Shown here piece after piece: positions 17,057-26,785 of a stretch of DNA of 64,000 nucleotides. Under the pieces are notes generated by a model. That model ran no database searches. It worked only from the letters and a program-made list of their open reading frames with translations, and was not told the origin of the DNA. The position numbers were made by a program, and so were the translations under genes. Source of the DNA: IGN2 sp964639955. GTDB lineage: Bacteria; Bacteroidota; Ignavibacteria; Ignavibacteriales; Ignavibacteriaceae. The stretch covers positions 21,415-85,414 of the forward strand of contig CAZXGJ010000006.1 of the NCBI GenBank assembly GCA_964639955.1, given 5' to 3'. The stretch's first letter is position 1. Each line of letters begins with the position of its first letter.

Positions 17057-18607
17057 TTACAACCGTGTAAGCAGTTTAAGCTCGATACCTTTGAAAGCCG
17101 GTTCATACCGGCAAACACCACCAATACATATATTACCTGCCTGTCTTGTTCCAAACAACAGGCTTATATCTGTATGATAGCCTATTTTATAACCTGCCTG
17201 AACAAAACCCCAAAACTTTCTAACCGTTTTTCCTTCTTCAGGTTCTCTCGTTTCCATTTCACTTACAATTGCTAGACTGAAACCGGGGGAACGCAAATAC
17301 TCAAGAGAGAGAACGTCTGTATAGTACTGCTCGTCGGTAGCTGTAACTGTTGAGTGCTGATGCTCAATAATTAATTTCAGTGTATTTACGTCACCAAAGT
17401 AAAATCTGCTTTCCAGAATCGGGGTTATGTTTTTAGTTCTGGTTGCATTTTCTTCGTTATAGGCAAATGCTGCTACAGTTGAAAATGAATAGCTCCAGTC
17501 CTGTTGAGCCTGCAGATATAATTCTTTCAATTGTGTTTCAATATCTGAAGAATCACCAAGTGTTCTTTTGTAATATGAGTCAAGAGAAAGAGTGCGGGTT
17601 AATGAAAAAGAAGCATTCAGATATGTTTGATCTGAAAGATTGTAGCCTGCCGCTGCCATAAATCCCTGCTCATTATTTTGGTCAAGAGGAGAAGGATGCC
17701 TGTTTGGAAGAGCATATGTATATTCCTGACGAAGCGAAGGCGGTGTGTTGTAAAAAATAGTACCATCCTGAGAAGTAAATGCTATATTATCATAGTATTT
17801 ATATTCCCCCAGAAGCGATAGTGAGCCCAGGTATAGATTTAGATTTCCATAAAAGCCCTGACCAACGATAGGTTCGTCCCCTTTAAAAACATTCTGTTTA
17901 ATATCATTATTAAATTTTGCTGAATACTCAGTGTAAATATCGATATTCCAAAAGCTTGGAATAAGCCTTAAAGCGGCCATCGTTGTTCTGGCGGTTCCAT
18001 CCGTTTCTGGAATATTCGATGCAACCGTAGCACCAATCCTCAAAGGTTTATATCCTCTATATTCCAGATCGGCAGCATGCAGAATATCTTTTCTTTCATT
18101 GTTAATATTTGCAGCCATTCCGCTAAGTGCGGTTAGAACAAAGCCGGCATAGCTGCCTGTAATTTTCATACCCAGAAGATTATTATCGATTCTTATTGAT
18201 CTGTCTTCATAACTTTTAAGCACCATACCTCTGCCGATTAATGAATAGAAATTGCCGGCAACAATATCCAAACCTTCATCATTGTTTTTCAAATCCGTTT
18301 TAATATAAACAAAATCAATTTCTGAAAATTTGTCTTTACCCCTGCTTATAGATGGATCGGGATCGTTTGGCTGGAAGACTTCTAATCTTAAACCGCTGGA
18401 AAATACACCCTTTGAATAATCGAGGTTAAGCCAGTTCTCTAATATTTCGCGATCTGTATCTGTGTTGTATGAGTACTCAAGGTGGTTAGAAAATCCCAAT
18501 CCTTCAGGCCAGACAAACCATACATTATCTTCCTGGGCATTTGTGATTGGAGCTATCAAGCAAATTATTAAAAAAAGGGACGCTGATATTGAACGAAGAA
18601 ATTTCAT
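17057..18607 (-). CDS. DUF6029-like outer-membrane beta-barrel protein
   Basis: A 516-residue protein with signal peptide 1-24 (ending TNA) and repeated amphipathic strands throughout, consistent with an outer-membrane barrel. The C-terminus, RQAGNICIGGVCRYEPAFKGIELKLLTRL in outline, matches what I recall of DUF6029 proteins of Bacteroidota, which end with a CxGGVCRxxPA-x-GxxL pattern; the two cysteines could form a disulphide. The family has no known function. The frame begins with TTG at 18622, but the ATG at 18607 starts a clean signal peptide and is preferred. It follows a TlpA-like thioredoxin and a small T9SS protein on the same strand, a neighbourhood consistent with a periplasmic redox unit. 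Confidence 0.7.
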   Translation of the reverse strand: MKFLRSISASLFLIICLIAPITNAQEDNVWFVWPEGLGFSNHLEYSYNTDTDREILENWLNLDYSKGVFSSGLRLEVFQPNDPDPSISRGKDKFSEIDFVYIKTDLKNNDEGLDIVAGNFYSLIGRGMVLKSYEDRSIRIDNNLLGMKITGSYAGFVLTALSGMAANINNERKDILHAADLEYRGYKPLRIGATVASNIPETDGTARTTMAALRLIPSFWNIDIYTEYSAKFNNDIKQNVFKGDEPIVGQGFYGNLNLYLGSLSLLGEYKYYDNIAFTSQDGTIFYNTPPSLRQEYTYALPNRHPSPLDQNNEQGFMAAAGYNLSDQTYLNASFSLTRTLSLDSYYKRTLGDSSDIETQLKELYLQAQQDWSYSFSTVAAFAYNEENATRTKNITPILESRFYFGDVNTLKLIIEHQHSTVTATDEQYYTDVLSLEYLRSPGFSLAIVSEMETREPEEGKTVRKFWGFVQAGYKIGYHTDISLLFGTRQAGNICIGGVCRYEPAFKGIELKLLTRL

Positions 18608-18727
18608 TTGCAAATAATCCAATTTAAGATGAAGAGAAACAGCATTTGGTCTAACTCGCTAAATGTTTAAGAAAAGATTTCATAAATAAATAATTCCCCC
18701 TTAGGCACTAACGGAGGAAAATAAAAA

Positions 18728-19231
18728 TTATGGCTGGCTAACCAATTCTGAAATTTTGTCTCTTACTTTAATTTCGTCTCCACGCATATAACCAAGGTGT
18801 GAATAGACTATATAACCTTCTTTATTCAAAATAACCGAGTACGGCATAGCTTGTGCATAGTAAAGCCTAGCAACATCAGAATTAGTATCCAGCAAAACCG
18901 GGAAGTTATAATTTTTTGATTTTACCATAGGTTTTACTTTAGCAACTGTGCGTTCATCATCTGTGGAAATTGCAAATACCTTAAATCCCTCATCTTTAAA
19001 TTCTTCATAAATTTTTTTGAATTCGCCAAGCTCTTCAATACATGGTTTACACCATGTTGCCCAAAAGCTTAAGAGAACCGGTCCGCTGCCAAGCTCTGCA
19101 TTCAATTCAACAGTATTTCCTTCCAGGTTTTCAAGTTTGAAGTTTGGACCCTTCCTCAAGCCGCCGGTTTCGGGCTGGGCAAATGCACAGTAAGAAATAA
19201 ATACAATTGTCAGAAAATTTATCAGTTTCAT
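18728..19231 (-). CDS. TlpA-family thiol-disulphide oxidoreductase
   Basis: A 167-residue exported thioredoxin-fold protein: signal peptide 1-18 (ending AFA), AhpC/TSA-type start GPNFKLENLEGNTVELN, redox motif WCKPC with C61 and C64, the cis-proline loop AMPYSVILNKEG, and a full-length C-terminal helix. Proteins of this type reduce or isomerise disulphides or help cytochrome c maturation in the periplasm. The stop of the upstream T9SS gene and the ATG here are directly adjacent (19232/19231), so the two are translationally linked, with GGAG before the ATG. The many CxxC-containing secreted proteins upstream are plausible clients, which is inference. Confidence 0.92.
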   Translation of the reverse strand: MKLINFLTIVFISYCAFAQPETGGLRKGPNFKLENLEGNTVELNAELGSGPVLLSFWATWCKPCIEELGEFKKIYEEFKDEGFKVFAISTDDERTVAKVKPMVKSKNYNFPVLLDTNSDVARLYYAQAMPYSVILNKEGYIVYSHLGYMRGDEIKVRDKISELVSQP

Positions 19232-19969
19232 TTATTTCTCCAATATCATTTTTCTGGTTTGAGAGTATCCGTTAACATCCAGCTTATAAATGTAAACACC
19301 GCTTGATAGTCTGTCAGCATTAAAAATTGCCGAATAATTTCCGACCGATTTAAATTCATTAACAAGAGTAGACACTTCAACACCTAGTATGTTAAATACT
19401 TTCAGGCTAACATGCCCCGATTCTCTAACATAATAATCTATTTTTGTTGACGGGTTGAAAGGATTCGGATAATTCTGAGCAAGATAATAATTCGCAGCCG
19501 GGTTTTCTTCACTTTCTATATTAACCGATGGATCAGTAGTGGCGATAAAGTTTAAAGTAACTCTCTGATTTGGATTGCTGAACGTACCAACCTGAATTTG
19601 TACATATGCCGTCCCGTTGGTATTTAATGTATAAACATGCAATGAGGTAATGAGAGTGTCGTTTGGTGCCAACGGAGGTTCCGGCAGAGGTGGCGTAGTT
19701 GCAATGCTATCGGTATCCGGCGGAAAGCACAATTGACCAAAGCAGAGGGAAGATGTCCAATCAAGGGGCAAATTGTTGATTGTTCTGACCTCAAAAACTA
19801 TTTGTGTATCCGGGCTTATGTTTACAACTTCAAAATCAAAAACAATTTCTTTGCCCAGAGTATCGTATTTAAAAGTTTGATGAGTTATAACCTGAAGCTC
19901 CTGGGCAAGTGAGGCAGATATTAATAAAAGATAAAAAGCTGTAAAAAATAATAATTTAAACATTTTCAT
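19232..19969 (-). CDS. Small T9SS-sorted secreted protein
   Basis: A 245-residue exported protein. Residues 1-22 form a signal peptide (ending SLA), 25-155 a beta-sandwich (EIVFDFEVVNISPDTQIVFEV) with a short Cys-x4-Cys loop (SSLCFGQLCFPPD), followed by a T9SS sorting domain from about 165 (LAQNYPNPFNPSTKI to YSQTRKMILEK). The N-domain resembles DUF1573/pilus-like 'CARDB' modules that describe relations between attached groups, but I do not recognise a named family. It abuts the TlpA gene with no gap, so it is expected to be co-expressed with the thioredoxin and the DUF6029 barrel. Confidence 0.8.
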   Translation of the reverse strand: MKMFKLLFFTAFYLLLISASLAQELQVITHQTFKYDTLGKEIVFDFEVVNISPDTQIVFEVRTINNLPLDWTSSLCFGQLCFPPDTDSIATTPPLPEPPLAPNDTLITSLHVYTLNTNGTAYVQIQVGTFSNPNQRVTLNFIATTDPSVNIESEENPAANYYLAQNYPNPFNPSTKIDYYVRESGHVSLKVFNILGVEVSTLVNEFKSVGNYSAIFNADRLSSGVYIYKLDVNGYSQTRKMILEK

Positions 19970-20017
19970 ATAGAATTAACCTTGTCGCTGTTAAAGTATT
20001 TTTTAGAATGATAATAA

Positions 20018-20044
20018 GGAGGTGCATCTTTAAGATGCACCTCC
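20018..20044 (-). terminator. Hairpin terminator after the 688-residue Omp28-like gene
   Basis: GGAGGTGCATC (20018-20028) and GATGCACCTCC (20034-20044) form an 11-bp perfect stem with a 5-nt loop. Read on the minus strand the stem is followed by TTATTATC, so a terminator for the gene at 20063-22129 is likely. Confidence 0.75.
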
Positions 20045-20062
20045 GTTTATAACAAGCTAAAA

Positions 20063-22129
20063 TTATTTAAGCAAAGTCATCTTTTTAACCGAGATAAAAT
20101 CTCCGGCAGTTAACTTATAAAAATAGATGCCGGATGAAAGTGCAGATGCATCAAAAAGATAACTATGTGTACCTGCCGACTGTTTACTGTTTACAAGCTG
20201 AGCTACTTCTCTCCCCATAACATCGTAAATCTGCAGGCTGACCTGAACATCCTCAGGAAGCGTATAGCTGATTCTTGTAGTGGGGTTAAACGGATTGGGG
20301 TAGTTTTGCCCGAGACTGAACGATAATGGCGTCAAATTATTATCAACCGCGCCGGTAACTGTAACTCCCGACCAATTTAATATTCTTGAAATCAAAGTAT
20401 CTCGTATAGCCGCATCTGAAATCTGTTCAAATCCGAAACCGAAATAAACTACTTTGTGCTGTGCTGTTGAGGCTTTAATTCCTGCAATATTAGGTCCGTT
20501 CAGATATTTGAATATTGCAGAAGCGTTTGCATCATAAGGCGAGATATTATCGGGTGACCTTGTGTACAGGTCATTTAGTACAAATTGAATTCCATCTGTA
20601 ATCGGGTCACCAGCATACCCGTTAATAAGGTAGCTTGAACCGTTGCCAACAAAGGTTGCATGCATATAATTATTATAAAAGCTCTGCGCAAACTGGCTTT
20701 GACCACCTGCACCGAAAATATCGGCACCAATATCCTGACCATTAATGAACAGTCTGCCTCCGTTATCCAGAAAGCCCTGCAGTAAATCAACTTCTGCCTG
20801 ATGGAAAACGGGGAGAGCGATACCGGCAGACCAGGTAATCATCTGAAAGTTATCAAGGTTTACTGATGGATTTAATGCAGTCCGGGAGACCACACCGTTT
20901 GTGCCTTCAAAAACATTTCCAACCGAACTGGCAACAAGCTCTCCATATCCTTCTTCACTTGCATCAATTACCAGGACGTCTATCCCAGTTGTTGTAACAA
21001 ACCTGAAGGTTATACTGCCCGAAACACCTGCATTATTTTTAGAATGAAAATTTAAGGTAGCATTGGCACTGCCGCTAAACCCGTTTGGATTTATGGTGAG
21101 CGAAATTTCAGTGGAATCGCCTGAAGCTACCTGAACTGAATCTGTCTCACCAAAGGGATGAGCGCCATTTATTGTAGTGAAACTGCCGGTCCATCCTGAT
21201 GTTCCATCCAGGGAACAATCAATGTAGTACATATCGTCCATAAGACCAATATTATTAATCATAGCCGTAAATTGTGCGGGGTTATTATTTTCTCCGATTA
21301 CATCCGGGCTGCTGCTGGCAATTGTTGCAACATAATCAGGGGATTTCAGTTCCATTTCAATTGCTTGCTGAATTTCGGATGTAGATAATGAACTACCAAC
21401 CTTATAAACCAGGATAACAACATCGCAGCTATCCCAGACCATATCGGGTCCGGATCCGCCGGGAGAAGGGACCACATGGTTTAAAGTTTTGGTTATTACT
21501 TCATTAGTATTCCATGCACCATTAACAATTTCGGTACCGTTAACTCCATTCATTACGTCCCTAACGACATGTTTATGAACATAATTACTGTTTCCCGGAC
21601 ACGAACCATTACCAGCCTGGCTCCAGACTATACCACTTTCCAACAGTATTGCATGAAATTTATACTGCCCGTTCAGGTTGCTTAATGCTGTAAAATCAAT
21701 AGTAGCATTAAACTCCCTGGTTGTTTCATTAAAGCTTCTTTCTACATCTATTGCAACAGTTGCAGGCACGCTGTTTCTTGTGTTTACCCAGCTTGCCCAG
21801 GTACCACGGTCGTTTGGTGCGCCTGTCCGGTCAACGGTTCCGCTAGGCCAGTACGGTACGCCAAATAAGCCAAGTATTGTGTTACCGGAAAAAAATGAGA
21901 AAGGATCAGAACCATTGGCTGGTCCATGATAACCAATCATAATAGCATTCGGATAACTTGCCTTTATTTGTGCCATGATAGTATGCCCACACGGACACCA
22001 TTGGCACCAGGTGCCGGTAAACTCTTCCAGCACAGGATTTCGCTGTGTTTGCGCGGATGTATAATTAAAAATTCCCATCAAAGAAACAGACGCAAACAAA
22101 ACTAACAGAACCAGTAAATGTTTTTTCAT
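20063..22129 (-). CDS. Omp28-related thioredoxin-like protein, T9SS-sorted
   Basis: A 688-residue secreted protein: signal peptide 1-26 (ending SAQ), an Omp28-related thioredoxin-fold domain about 30-260 with FTGTWCQWCPCGHT (C42, C45, C47) and the downstream VPYWPSGTVDR, a beta-sandwich about 265-380 (NPAQFTAMINNIGLMDD), a Rossmann-like glutamine-amidotransferase/DJ-1-type domain about 385-580 (IDVLVIDASEEGYGELV, LLQGFLDNGGRLFINGQDIG), and a T9SS domain from about 605 (LGQNYPNPFNPTTRI). The CxxC suggests a redox or thiol-linked role at the surface, unproven. It shares its middle architecture with the next gene upstream; a terminator follows it. Confidence 0.85.
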   Translation of the reverse strand: MKKHLLVLLVLFASVSLMGIFNYTSAQTQRNPVLEEFTGTWCQWCPCGHTIMAQIKASYPNAIMIGYHGPANGSDPFSFFSGNTILGLFGVPYWPSGTVDRTGAPNDRGTWASWVNTRNSVPATVAIDVERSFNETTREFNATIDFTALSNLNGQYKFHAILLESGIVWSQAGNGSCPGNSNYVHKHVVRDVMNGVNGTEIVNGAWNTNEVITKTLNHVVPSPGGSGPDMVWDSCDVVILVYKVGSSLSTSEIQQAIEMELKSPDYVATIASSSPDVIGENNNPAQFTAMINNIGLMDDMYYIDCSLDGTSGWTGSFTTINGAHPFGETDSVQVASGDSTEISLTINPNGFSGSANATLNFHSKNNAGVSGSITFRFVTTTGIDVLVIDASEEGYGELVASSVGNVFEGTNGVVSRTALNPSVNLDNFQMITWSAGIALPVFHQAEVDLLQGFLDNGGRLFINGQDIGADIFGAGGQSQFAQSFYNNYMHATFVGNGSSYLINGYAGDPITDGIQFVLNDLYTRSPDNISPYDANASAIFKYLNGPNIAGIKASTAQHKVVYFGFGFEQISDAAIRDTLISRILNWSGVTVTGAVDNNLTPLSFSLGQNYPNPFNPTTRISYTLPEDVQVSLQIYDVMGREVAQLVNSKQSAGTHSYLFDASALSSGIYFYKLTAGDFISVKKMTLLK

Positions 22130-22223
22130 TTCAACCTCGCATAAATATTTATTGTTGATTTATTTTAACTTCAGAGTAATTTATCAATATTTCAATTTGA
22201 AATGTTTTTGCATTCACTTCAAA

Positions 22224-24308
22224 TTATTTAATGATATTCATTTTTCTAACAGAAACGAATTCTCCAGCTTTAAACTGATAAAAATAAACACCGGAAGCAA
22301 TACCCGAAGCATCATAAGTTACTTCGTAAATACCGGCTTCTTTAGTGTCATCCAGGATAACATCCACCAGGTTACCCAAAACATCATATACCTTTATGCT
22401 AACGGCTGCTCTTTCTGGCAGGGTATATTTAATGCTTGTTGTTGGATTAAACGGGTTCGGGAAATTTTGATATAACATAAATTCGCGGGGAAAATAGACC
22501 GATGGGTCTTCTTCTACACCTGTTGGCGTGTTAAGCCAGGCAATTAATTTTTGAGCAAATAAAGTTCTTGTACTTTGATCGGCAATGGTTTCGAATCCGA
22601 AAGTAGTAAACAATACTTTGCCCGTACCGGATGTTCCGTTATGAACAGCTCTGACGCCAGCATACTCGGAAGGTTTAAGCCAAAAATTCAATATGTTAAA
22701 TGCATCCGATCCCTGTGCCGAAATCCGGTTAGCATATTTCCCATTATTATGGTTGATTGTATTGGCACCTGTTCCGCCTGTAAGTCTTACCATTGCAAGG
22801 CTGTCTGTAATCGGATCACCGTCGATACCCTGTGTTATAGTTGCCTGATGCTGCCTTAAAACATACGCAGAGTGTAAATAGTTATTAAAGAAATTATTGC
22901 TTTCTGTTGTGTAATAAGGACTTGTCGGATCAGCCATCTGGTATGCAAGGTCAACACCATTCAGATACAGGCTGCCTCCATTATCAAGGAATGCAATTAA
23001 TGCATTCAATTCGTCCGCAGAAATGCCGGGCTCTGTTGCGGCAGTGTTCCATACTATAATATCGAAGGTGTTCAGATTACCAATATTAGCAGGAATAAAA
23101 TCGCTCGTAATTATTCCATATTCTGCAGACATATTATCCAATTCATTATCAATGTAATTTTCATAATTTTTATCTCCATCATCATCAACAACCAGAACAT
23201 TCAATCCAAATGTTGTAAACCTGAACTCTGTGCTTCCGTATGATCCCTGATCTGAAATAAAGTTCAGGTAGGTTTTGCCGAACCCATTGTGCGAATTGGC
23301 GTTGATGCTTACCTGTATTTCCGTAGAATCGCCGGGGTTTACAGTTACTGTATCGGTCTGACCATAATTAAAGGTACCGTTTATAGTAGTAAAACTCTGT
23401 GACCAGCCTGCGGGTCCATCAAAATCAATACTGATATTATAGGTATCGGGGAACAAACCAATGTTCTTAATGTACGCTGTATATTCTGCAGTTGATGCCG
23501 AGGAACCAAATTGGTACTTATCTGCTGTGATGATTGTGGCCATATAATTTTGGTTCAGGTCGCGCATATTGGATTGGTATATTTCTTTTGTATTATCATT
23601 CTGAATAAAAGCTACGGCTCTAAGGCTATCAAGAATAACTGCCTGTAAGAATGCTGCTGTGGGAACATACTGGAAAGCAATTAGTACTGAATCCCCGGGC
23701 GCGGGAATTGTAAAAGTACTTCCGCCCGCACCGGGAAGCATTTTCCGGCTTATGCTGTAGAAAACAGACTCGCCATTACTCCCGGGCGGATTGCTGAAAG
23801 CAACTGTCTTTTCTGTTAAAGCCACACGCAGTTTTACGTTTTCAAATGTTGTAACATCGCCCGGATCCCGGATTATTTTTACTGCAACTTCAATAAGATT
23901 ATTTGATACCACACCCTGCGAGATGATTATATTAAATGGTGCATACTCAGAATTACCATTAGTAACAGCATTTGTAAGAGCAGCCTGTGTTTCGGTTATC
24001 TGGGTTCCGTTAACTTCAATCCACGGCACGTAATTGCAGCCATAATAATTTGTTCTGGTTGTATTATCCGGCTGGTTAAGTAAATACATCGGGTCGTTTG
24101 CACCGGGCCACCATACATTATAAACCAGATGTGAAATTGCACCGGAATTTATAAGACTGCGGGTTGTAGCGTTATACCAGGCATTGTTTATCTGAGCGCA
24201 TGGCCCGCAGGAAGCATTGGTAAATCTTTCAACCAGGGATTTTTTATCATAAGCAAATCCCGGAAGAAATAAACCTAAGAAAAACAATATCAGTAAAATC
24301 TTTTTCAT
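22224..24308 (-). CDS. Omp28-related protein with amidotransferase-like domain, T9SS-sorted
   Basis: A 694-residue paralogue of its downstream neighbour. Signal peptide 1-19, thioredoxin-like Omp28 region with FTNASCGPCAQ (C34, C37), conserved FSISRKMLPGA-type strand around 190, beta-sandwich (YTAYIKNIGLFPDTYNIS), amidotransferase-like Rossmann module (LNVLVVDDDGDKNYENYI, ELNALIAFLDNGGSLYLNG) and a T9SS domain from about 615 (LYQNFPNPFNPTTSI to VSVRKMNIIK). An ATG at 24335 is in frame, but AAGAAAGGAAAAT immediately precedes ATG 24308, which also gives a normal signal peptide. Part of a minus-strand series of Omp28-type genes, probably co-transcribed with them. Confidence 0.85.
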   Translation of the reverse strand: MKKILLILFFLGLFLPGFAYDKKSLVERFTNASCGPCAQINNAWYNATTRSLINSGAISHLVYNVWWPGANDPMYLLNQPDNTTRTNYYGCNYVPWIEVNGTQITETQAALTNAVTNGNSEYAPFNIIISQGVVSNNLIEVAVKIIRDPGDVTTFENVKLRVALTEKTVAFSNPPGSNGESVFYSISRKMLPGAGGSTFTIPAPGDSVLIAFQYVPTAAFLQAVILDSLRAVAFIQNDNTKEIYQSNMRDLNQNYMATIITADKYQFGSSASTAEYTAYIKNIGLFPDTYNISIDFDGPAGWSQSFTTINGTFNYGQTDTVTVNPGDSTEIQVSINANSHNGFGKTYLNFISDQGSYGSTEFRFTTFGLNVLVVDDDGDKNYENYIDNELDNMSAEYGIITSDFIPANIGNLNTFDIIVWNTAATEPGISADELNALIAFLDNGGSLYLNGVDLAYQMADPTSPYYTTESNNFFNNYLHSAYVLRQHQATITQGIDGDPITDSLAMVRLTGGTGANTINHNNGKYANRISAQGSDAFNILNFWLKPSEYAGVRAVHNGTSGTGKVLFTTFGFETIADQSTRTLFAQKLIAWLNTPTGVEEDPSVYFPREFMLYQNFPNPFNPTTSIKYTLPERAAVSIKVYDVLGNLVDVILDDTKEAGIYEVTYDASGIASGVYFYQFKAGEFVSVRKMNIIK

Positions 24309-24441
24309 ATTTTCCTTTCTTGCTTTGACGAACATGATTTTAACTTAACAATTCTCCCTTTTTCCTGAATATTAATTTTAATTTTTATCAATTATCCATT
24401 ATGAAAAATAGTAATTCACCAAACAGCTTATTGCATGGTTT

Positions 24442-26730
24442 TTACTTTAAAATGCTCATTTTTCTAACAGAGATAAATTCTCCGGCTTTCATTTGATAGA
24501 AGTAAATACCAGATGAGAGACTTTGAGCATTAAATGTTAATTTATAATTACCCGGTTCTTTAATCTCATCTACCAAAGTCAAGACTTCACTGCCTGTTAA
24601 ATCATAAATTTTTATGTTTACCTTGCTAAGTTCCGGGACAGAATAAACTATTGTAGTATAAGGGTTAAAAGGATTCGGGTAATTCTGCGCGAGATCAAAC
24701 TCCTCCGGAATACCTGAGATAACTTCTTCTATTGTAGTAATTATATCAATTGTAAATGCAGCATCGCTTACATCAAAGACCTCTCCATTTGCAACATTAG
24801 TAATTCTTATCAAACATTCATCTGAAGAGTCCGGCGCGGATACATTCCACGTATAAAACCCTGTGTTAGGAGTTGACTCTATAATAGCTGACCAGGAGGT
24901 ACCATTATCAACACTAAGCTCTATTTTAACATCGTTAACATTTACTCCGTTCCAGGTTATATCTTCATCTTCTCCAACAATCCAAACTTCGCCGCCATTG
25001 GGCGAAATTACGTTTACGCTTGAAAAATTAAGCCAGTTATCTATCATAAAATTATAATCCTGGTACATTGCGTTATTATCAAACCTGTAAGGTCTTCCGG
25101 CTATATAAATAAATCCTCCCTGACCATCTTTCTGTATTCTGAATCCTGCTATCTGATTGGTGCCGACATTTTCATCAAAAATCGGAATCGATTCAGAGCC
25201 TGCATCCAGTGTTGCAAATTGATTTCTATCGTTGGTTCCTGCTGCGGAGATATTTACCAGGCTATCATCCAGTGCAATAAGCTGTGTTAAGGATGATAGA
25301 CCTGACATCGATATTATACCACAGTAATTCTTTAGCCCGGTATCAAAAAATTCTGCGCCTTCCCTCGTTGCCAAGAGAAAATTTCCGCCTCTTCCGATGT
25401 AATCCATAACCTGCACCGGATTATAAAGTGCTTCATCGCCGCCGTAGCTGTTCCCCATCCATATTACTTTATGATATAAGTTCAGAATTGAATCGGGAAT
25501 TTTTCTGTTAATCCTTATTACTTTTTGAATATTCGGATTAGCACCGTAATTAATATTCTGGGAATATCCGAACAGTTCCCAGAGATCTACCTGGTGATTT
25601 CCGAAGCAGGCCGAACTGTTATACATATTTTCAAGTGAAGTTGTATACGGAGGATATGCTATACCGTTAACGACAAGTATATCCGAACTCTTTCCGATAA
25701 CGGTTATGTAATCGTTGGCGACGTATTTGTGCTGATTTGTCCCGTCGCTTACCTGCAAGGATACTGTGTAAGAATTCTCGTCAACAAATGTCCAGGCAGG
25801 ATTCTGGTCATATGAATCAATAGTTCCATCATCATCAAAATCCCATTCCCAGGCAACAATATTATTACCGGTTGAAGCAACTGATTTATCTGTAAAGTTC
25901 ACTGTAAAATTAATGGGCCCTAAAGTTTCGTCAGCTTCAAAAGAAGCATTGAGCCGATCAACAATAACAACATCCGACATTGCTGATTGATACATCTCCT
26001 GGGTCAGGTGATCCTGAATAAAAGCAACCACCCGTATGCTGTCAAGATTTACATTCAGCAAAAAATCAGCAGTAGGTATGTACTGAATACTGATCTCCAC
26101 AGAATCTCCGGGAGCCGGCACATCAAATGCACTACCATAAGCACCGGGAAGCATTTTCCGGCTTATGCTGTAGAAATGAGTTTCACCGTTTGTGCAGCAA
26201 GGATTGCTTGTAACGACCACTTCTTTTTCAGTTAAAGCTATTCTTAATCTCGGGTTATCGAAAGTGGTTACATCCCCCGGATCTCTTATGATTTTTACTT
26301 TAACCTCGAAGACATTGTTTGTAAGCCGTTCTGGGGTCAATAATATTTTAAAGGGGGAATACTCAGCATTGCCGGAGTTAACAGCATTAGTAAAAGTAGT
26401 CTGGCTGGTTGCTACATTTGCACCATTTACTTCTATCCAGGGTACGGCATTGCATCCATAGTAATTAGTCCTGAAATCATTATCGGTTTTATTAAGGAGA
26501 TGCATGGGGTCGCATTCACCCGGGCTCGGCCAATAAACATTGTAAACAATATGAGTAATTAATCCGGAATTAAGCATTCCGGCAGTAGTAGCATTATACC
26601 AGGAATTGTTCAGAGTTGCACAAGGTCCACAGGAACAATTTGTAAATCTCTCCACCAGGGATAATTTATTATAAGCACCTGTGAAAAACACTAAACCGCT
26701 TAATGCCAGCAAAGTAAATATTCTTTTCAT
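24442..26730 (-). CDS. Omp28-related protein with PKD domain, T9SS-sorted
   Basis: A 762-residue secreted protein. Signal peptide 1-19, thioredoxin-like domain with VERFTNCSCGPCATL (C32, C34, C37) very close to that of the gene downstream, a PKD domain about 260-340 (FTVNFTDKSVAS, VAWEWDFDDDGTIDS, YTVSLQVSDG), a Rossmann-like region about 345-570, an Ig-like repeat about 575-665 (ISPNGGEVWIVGEDEDITWNG) and a T9SS domain from about 680 (LAQNYPNPFNPYTTI). GGAGGAAAGAG stands before the ATG. The shared N-terminus and different middle modules across this cluster indicate duplication with domain shuffling. Precise function unknown. Confidence 0.85.
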   Translation of the reverse strand: MKRIFTLLALSGLVFFTGAYNKLSLVERFTNCSCGPCATLNNSWYNATTAGMLNSGLITHIVYNVYWPSPGECDPMHLLNKTDNDFRTNYYGCNAVPWIEVNGANVATSQTTFTNAVNSGNAEYSPFKILLTPERLTNNVFEVKVKIIRDPGDVTTFDNPRLRIALTEKEVVVTSNPCCTNGETHFYSISRKMLPGAYGSAFDVPAPGDSVEISIQYIPTADFLLNVNLDSIRVVAFIQDHLTQEMYQSAMSDVVIVDRLNASFEADETLGPINFTVNFTDKSVASTGNNIVAWEWDFDDDGTIDSYDQNPAWTFVDENSYTVSLQVSDGTNQHKYVANDYITVIGKSSDILVVNGIAYPPYTTSLENMYNSSACFGNHQVDLWELFGYSQNINYGANPNIQKVIRINRKIPDSILNLYHKVIWMGNSYGGDEALYNPVQVMDYIGRGGNFLLATREGAEFFDTGLKNYCGIISMSGLSSLTQLIALDDSLVNISAAGTNDRNQFATLDAGSESIPIFDENVGTNQIAGFRIQKDGQGGFIYIAGRPYRFDNNAMYQDYNFMIDNWLNFSSVNVISPNGGEVWIVGEDEDITWNGVNVNDVKIELSVDNGTSWSAIIESTPNTGFYTWNVSAPDSSDECLIRITNVANGEVFDVSDAAFTIDIITTIEEVISGIPEEFDLAQNYPNPFNPYTTIVYSVPELSKVNIKIYDLTGSEVLTLVDEIKEPGNYKLTFNAQSLSSGIYFYQMKAGEFISVRKMSILK

Positions 26731-26785
26731 CTCTCTTTCCTCCTTTTTTCTTTAATCCGGAGTTAACAGCAGTCAATAAAATTAA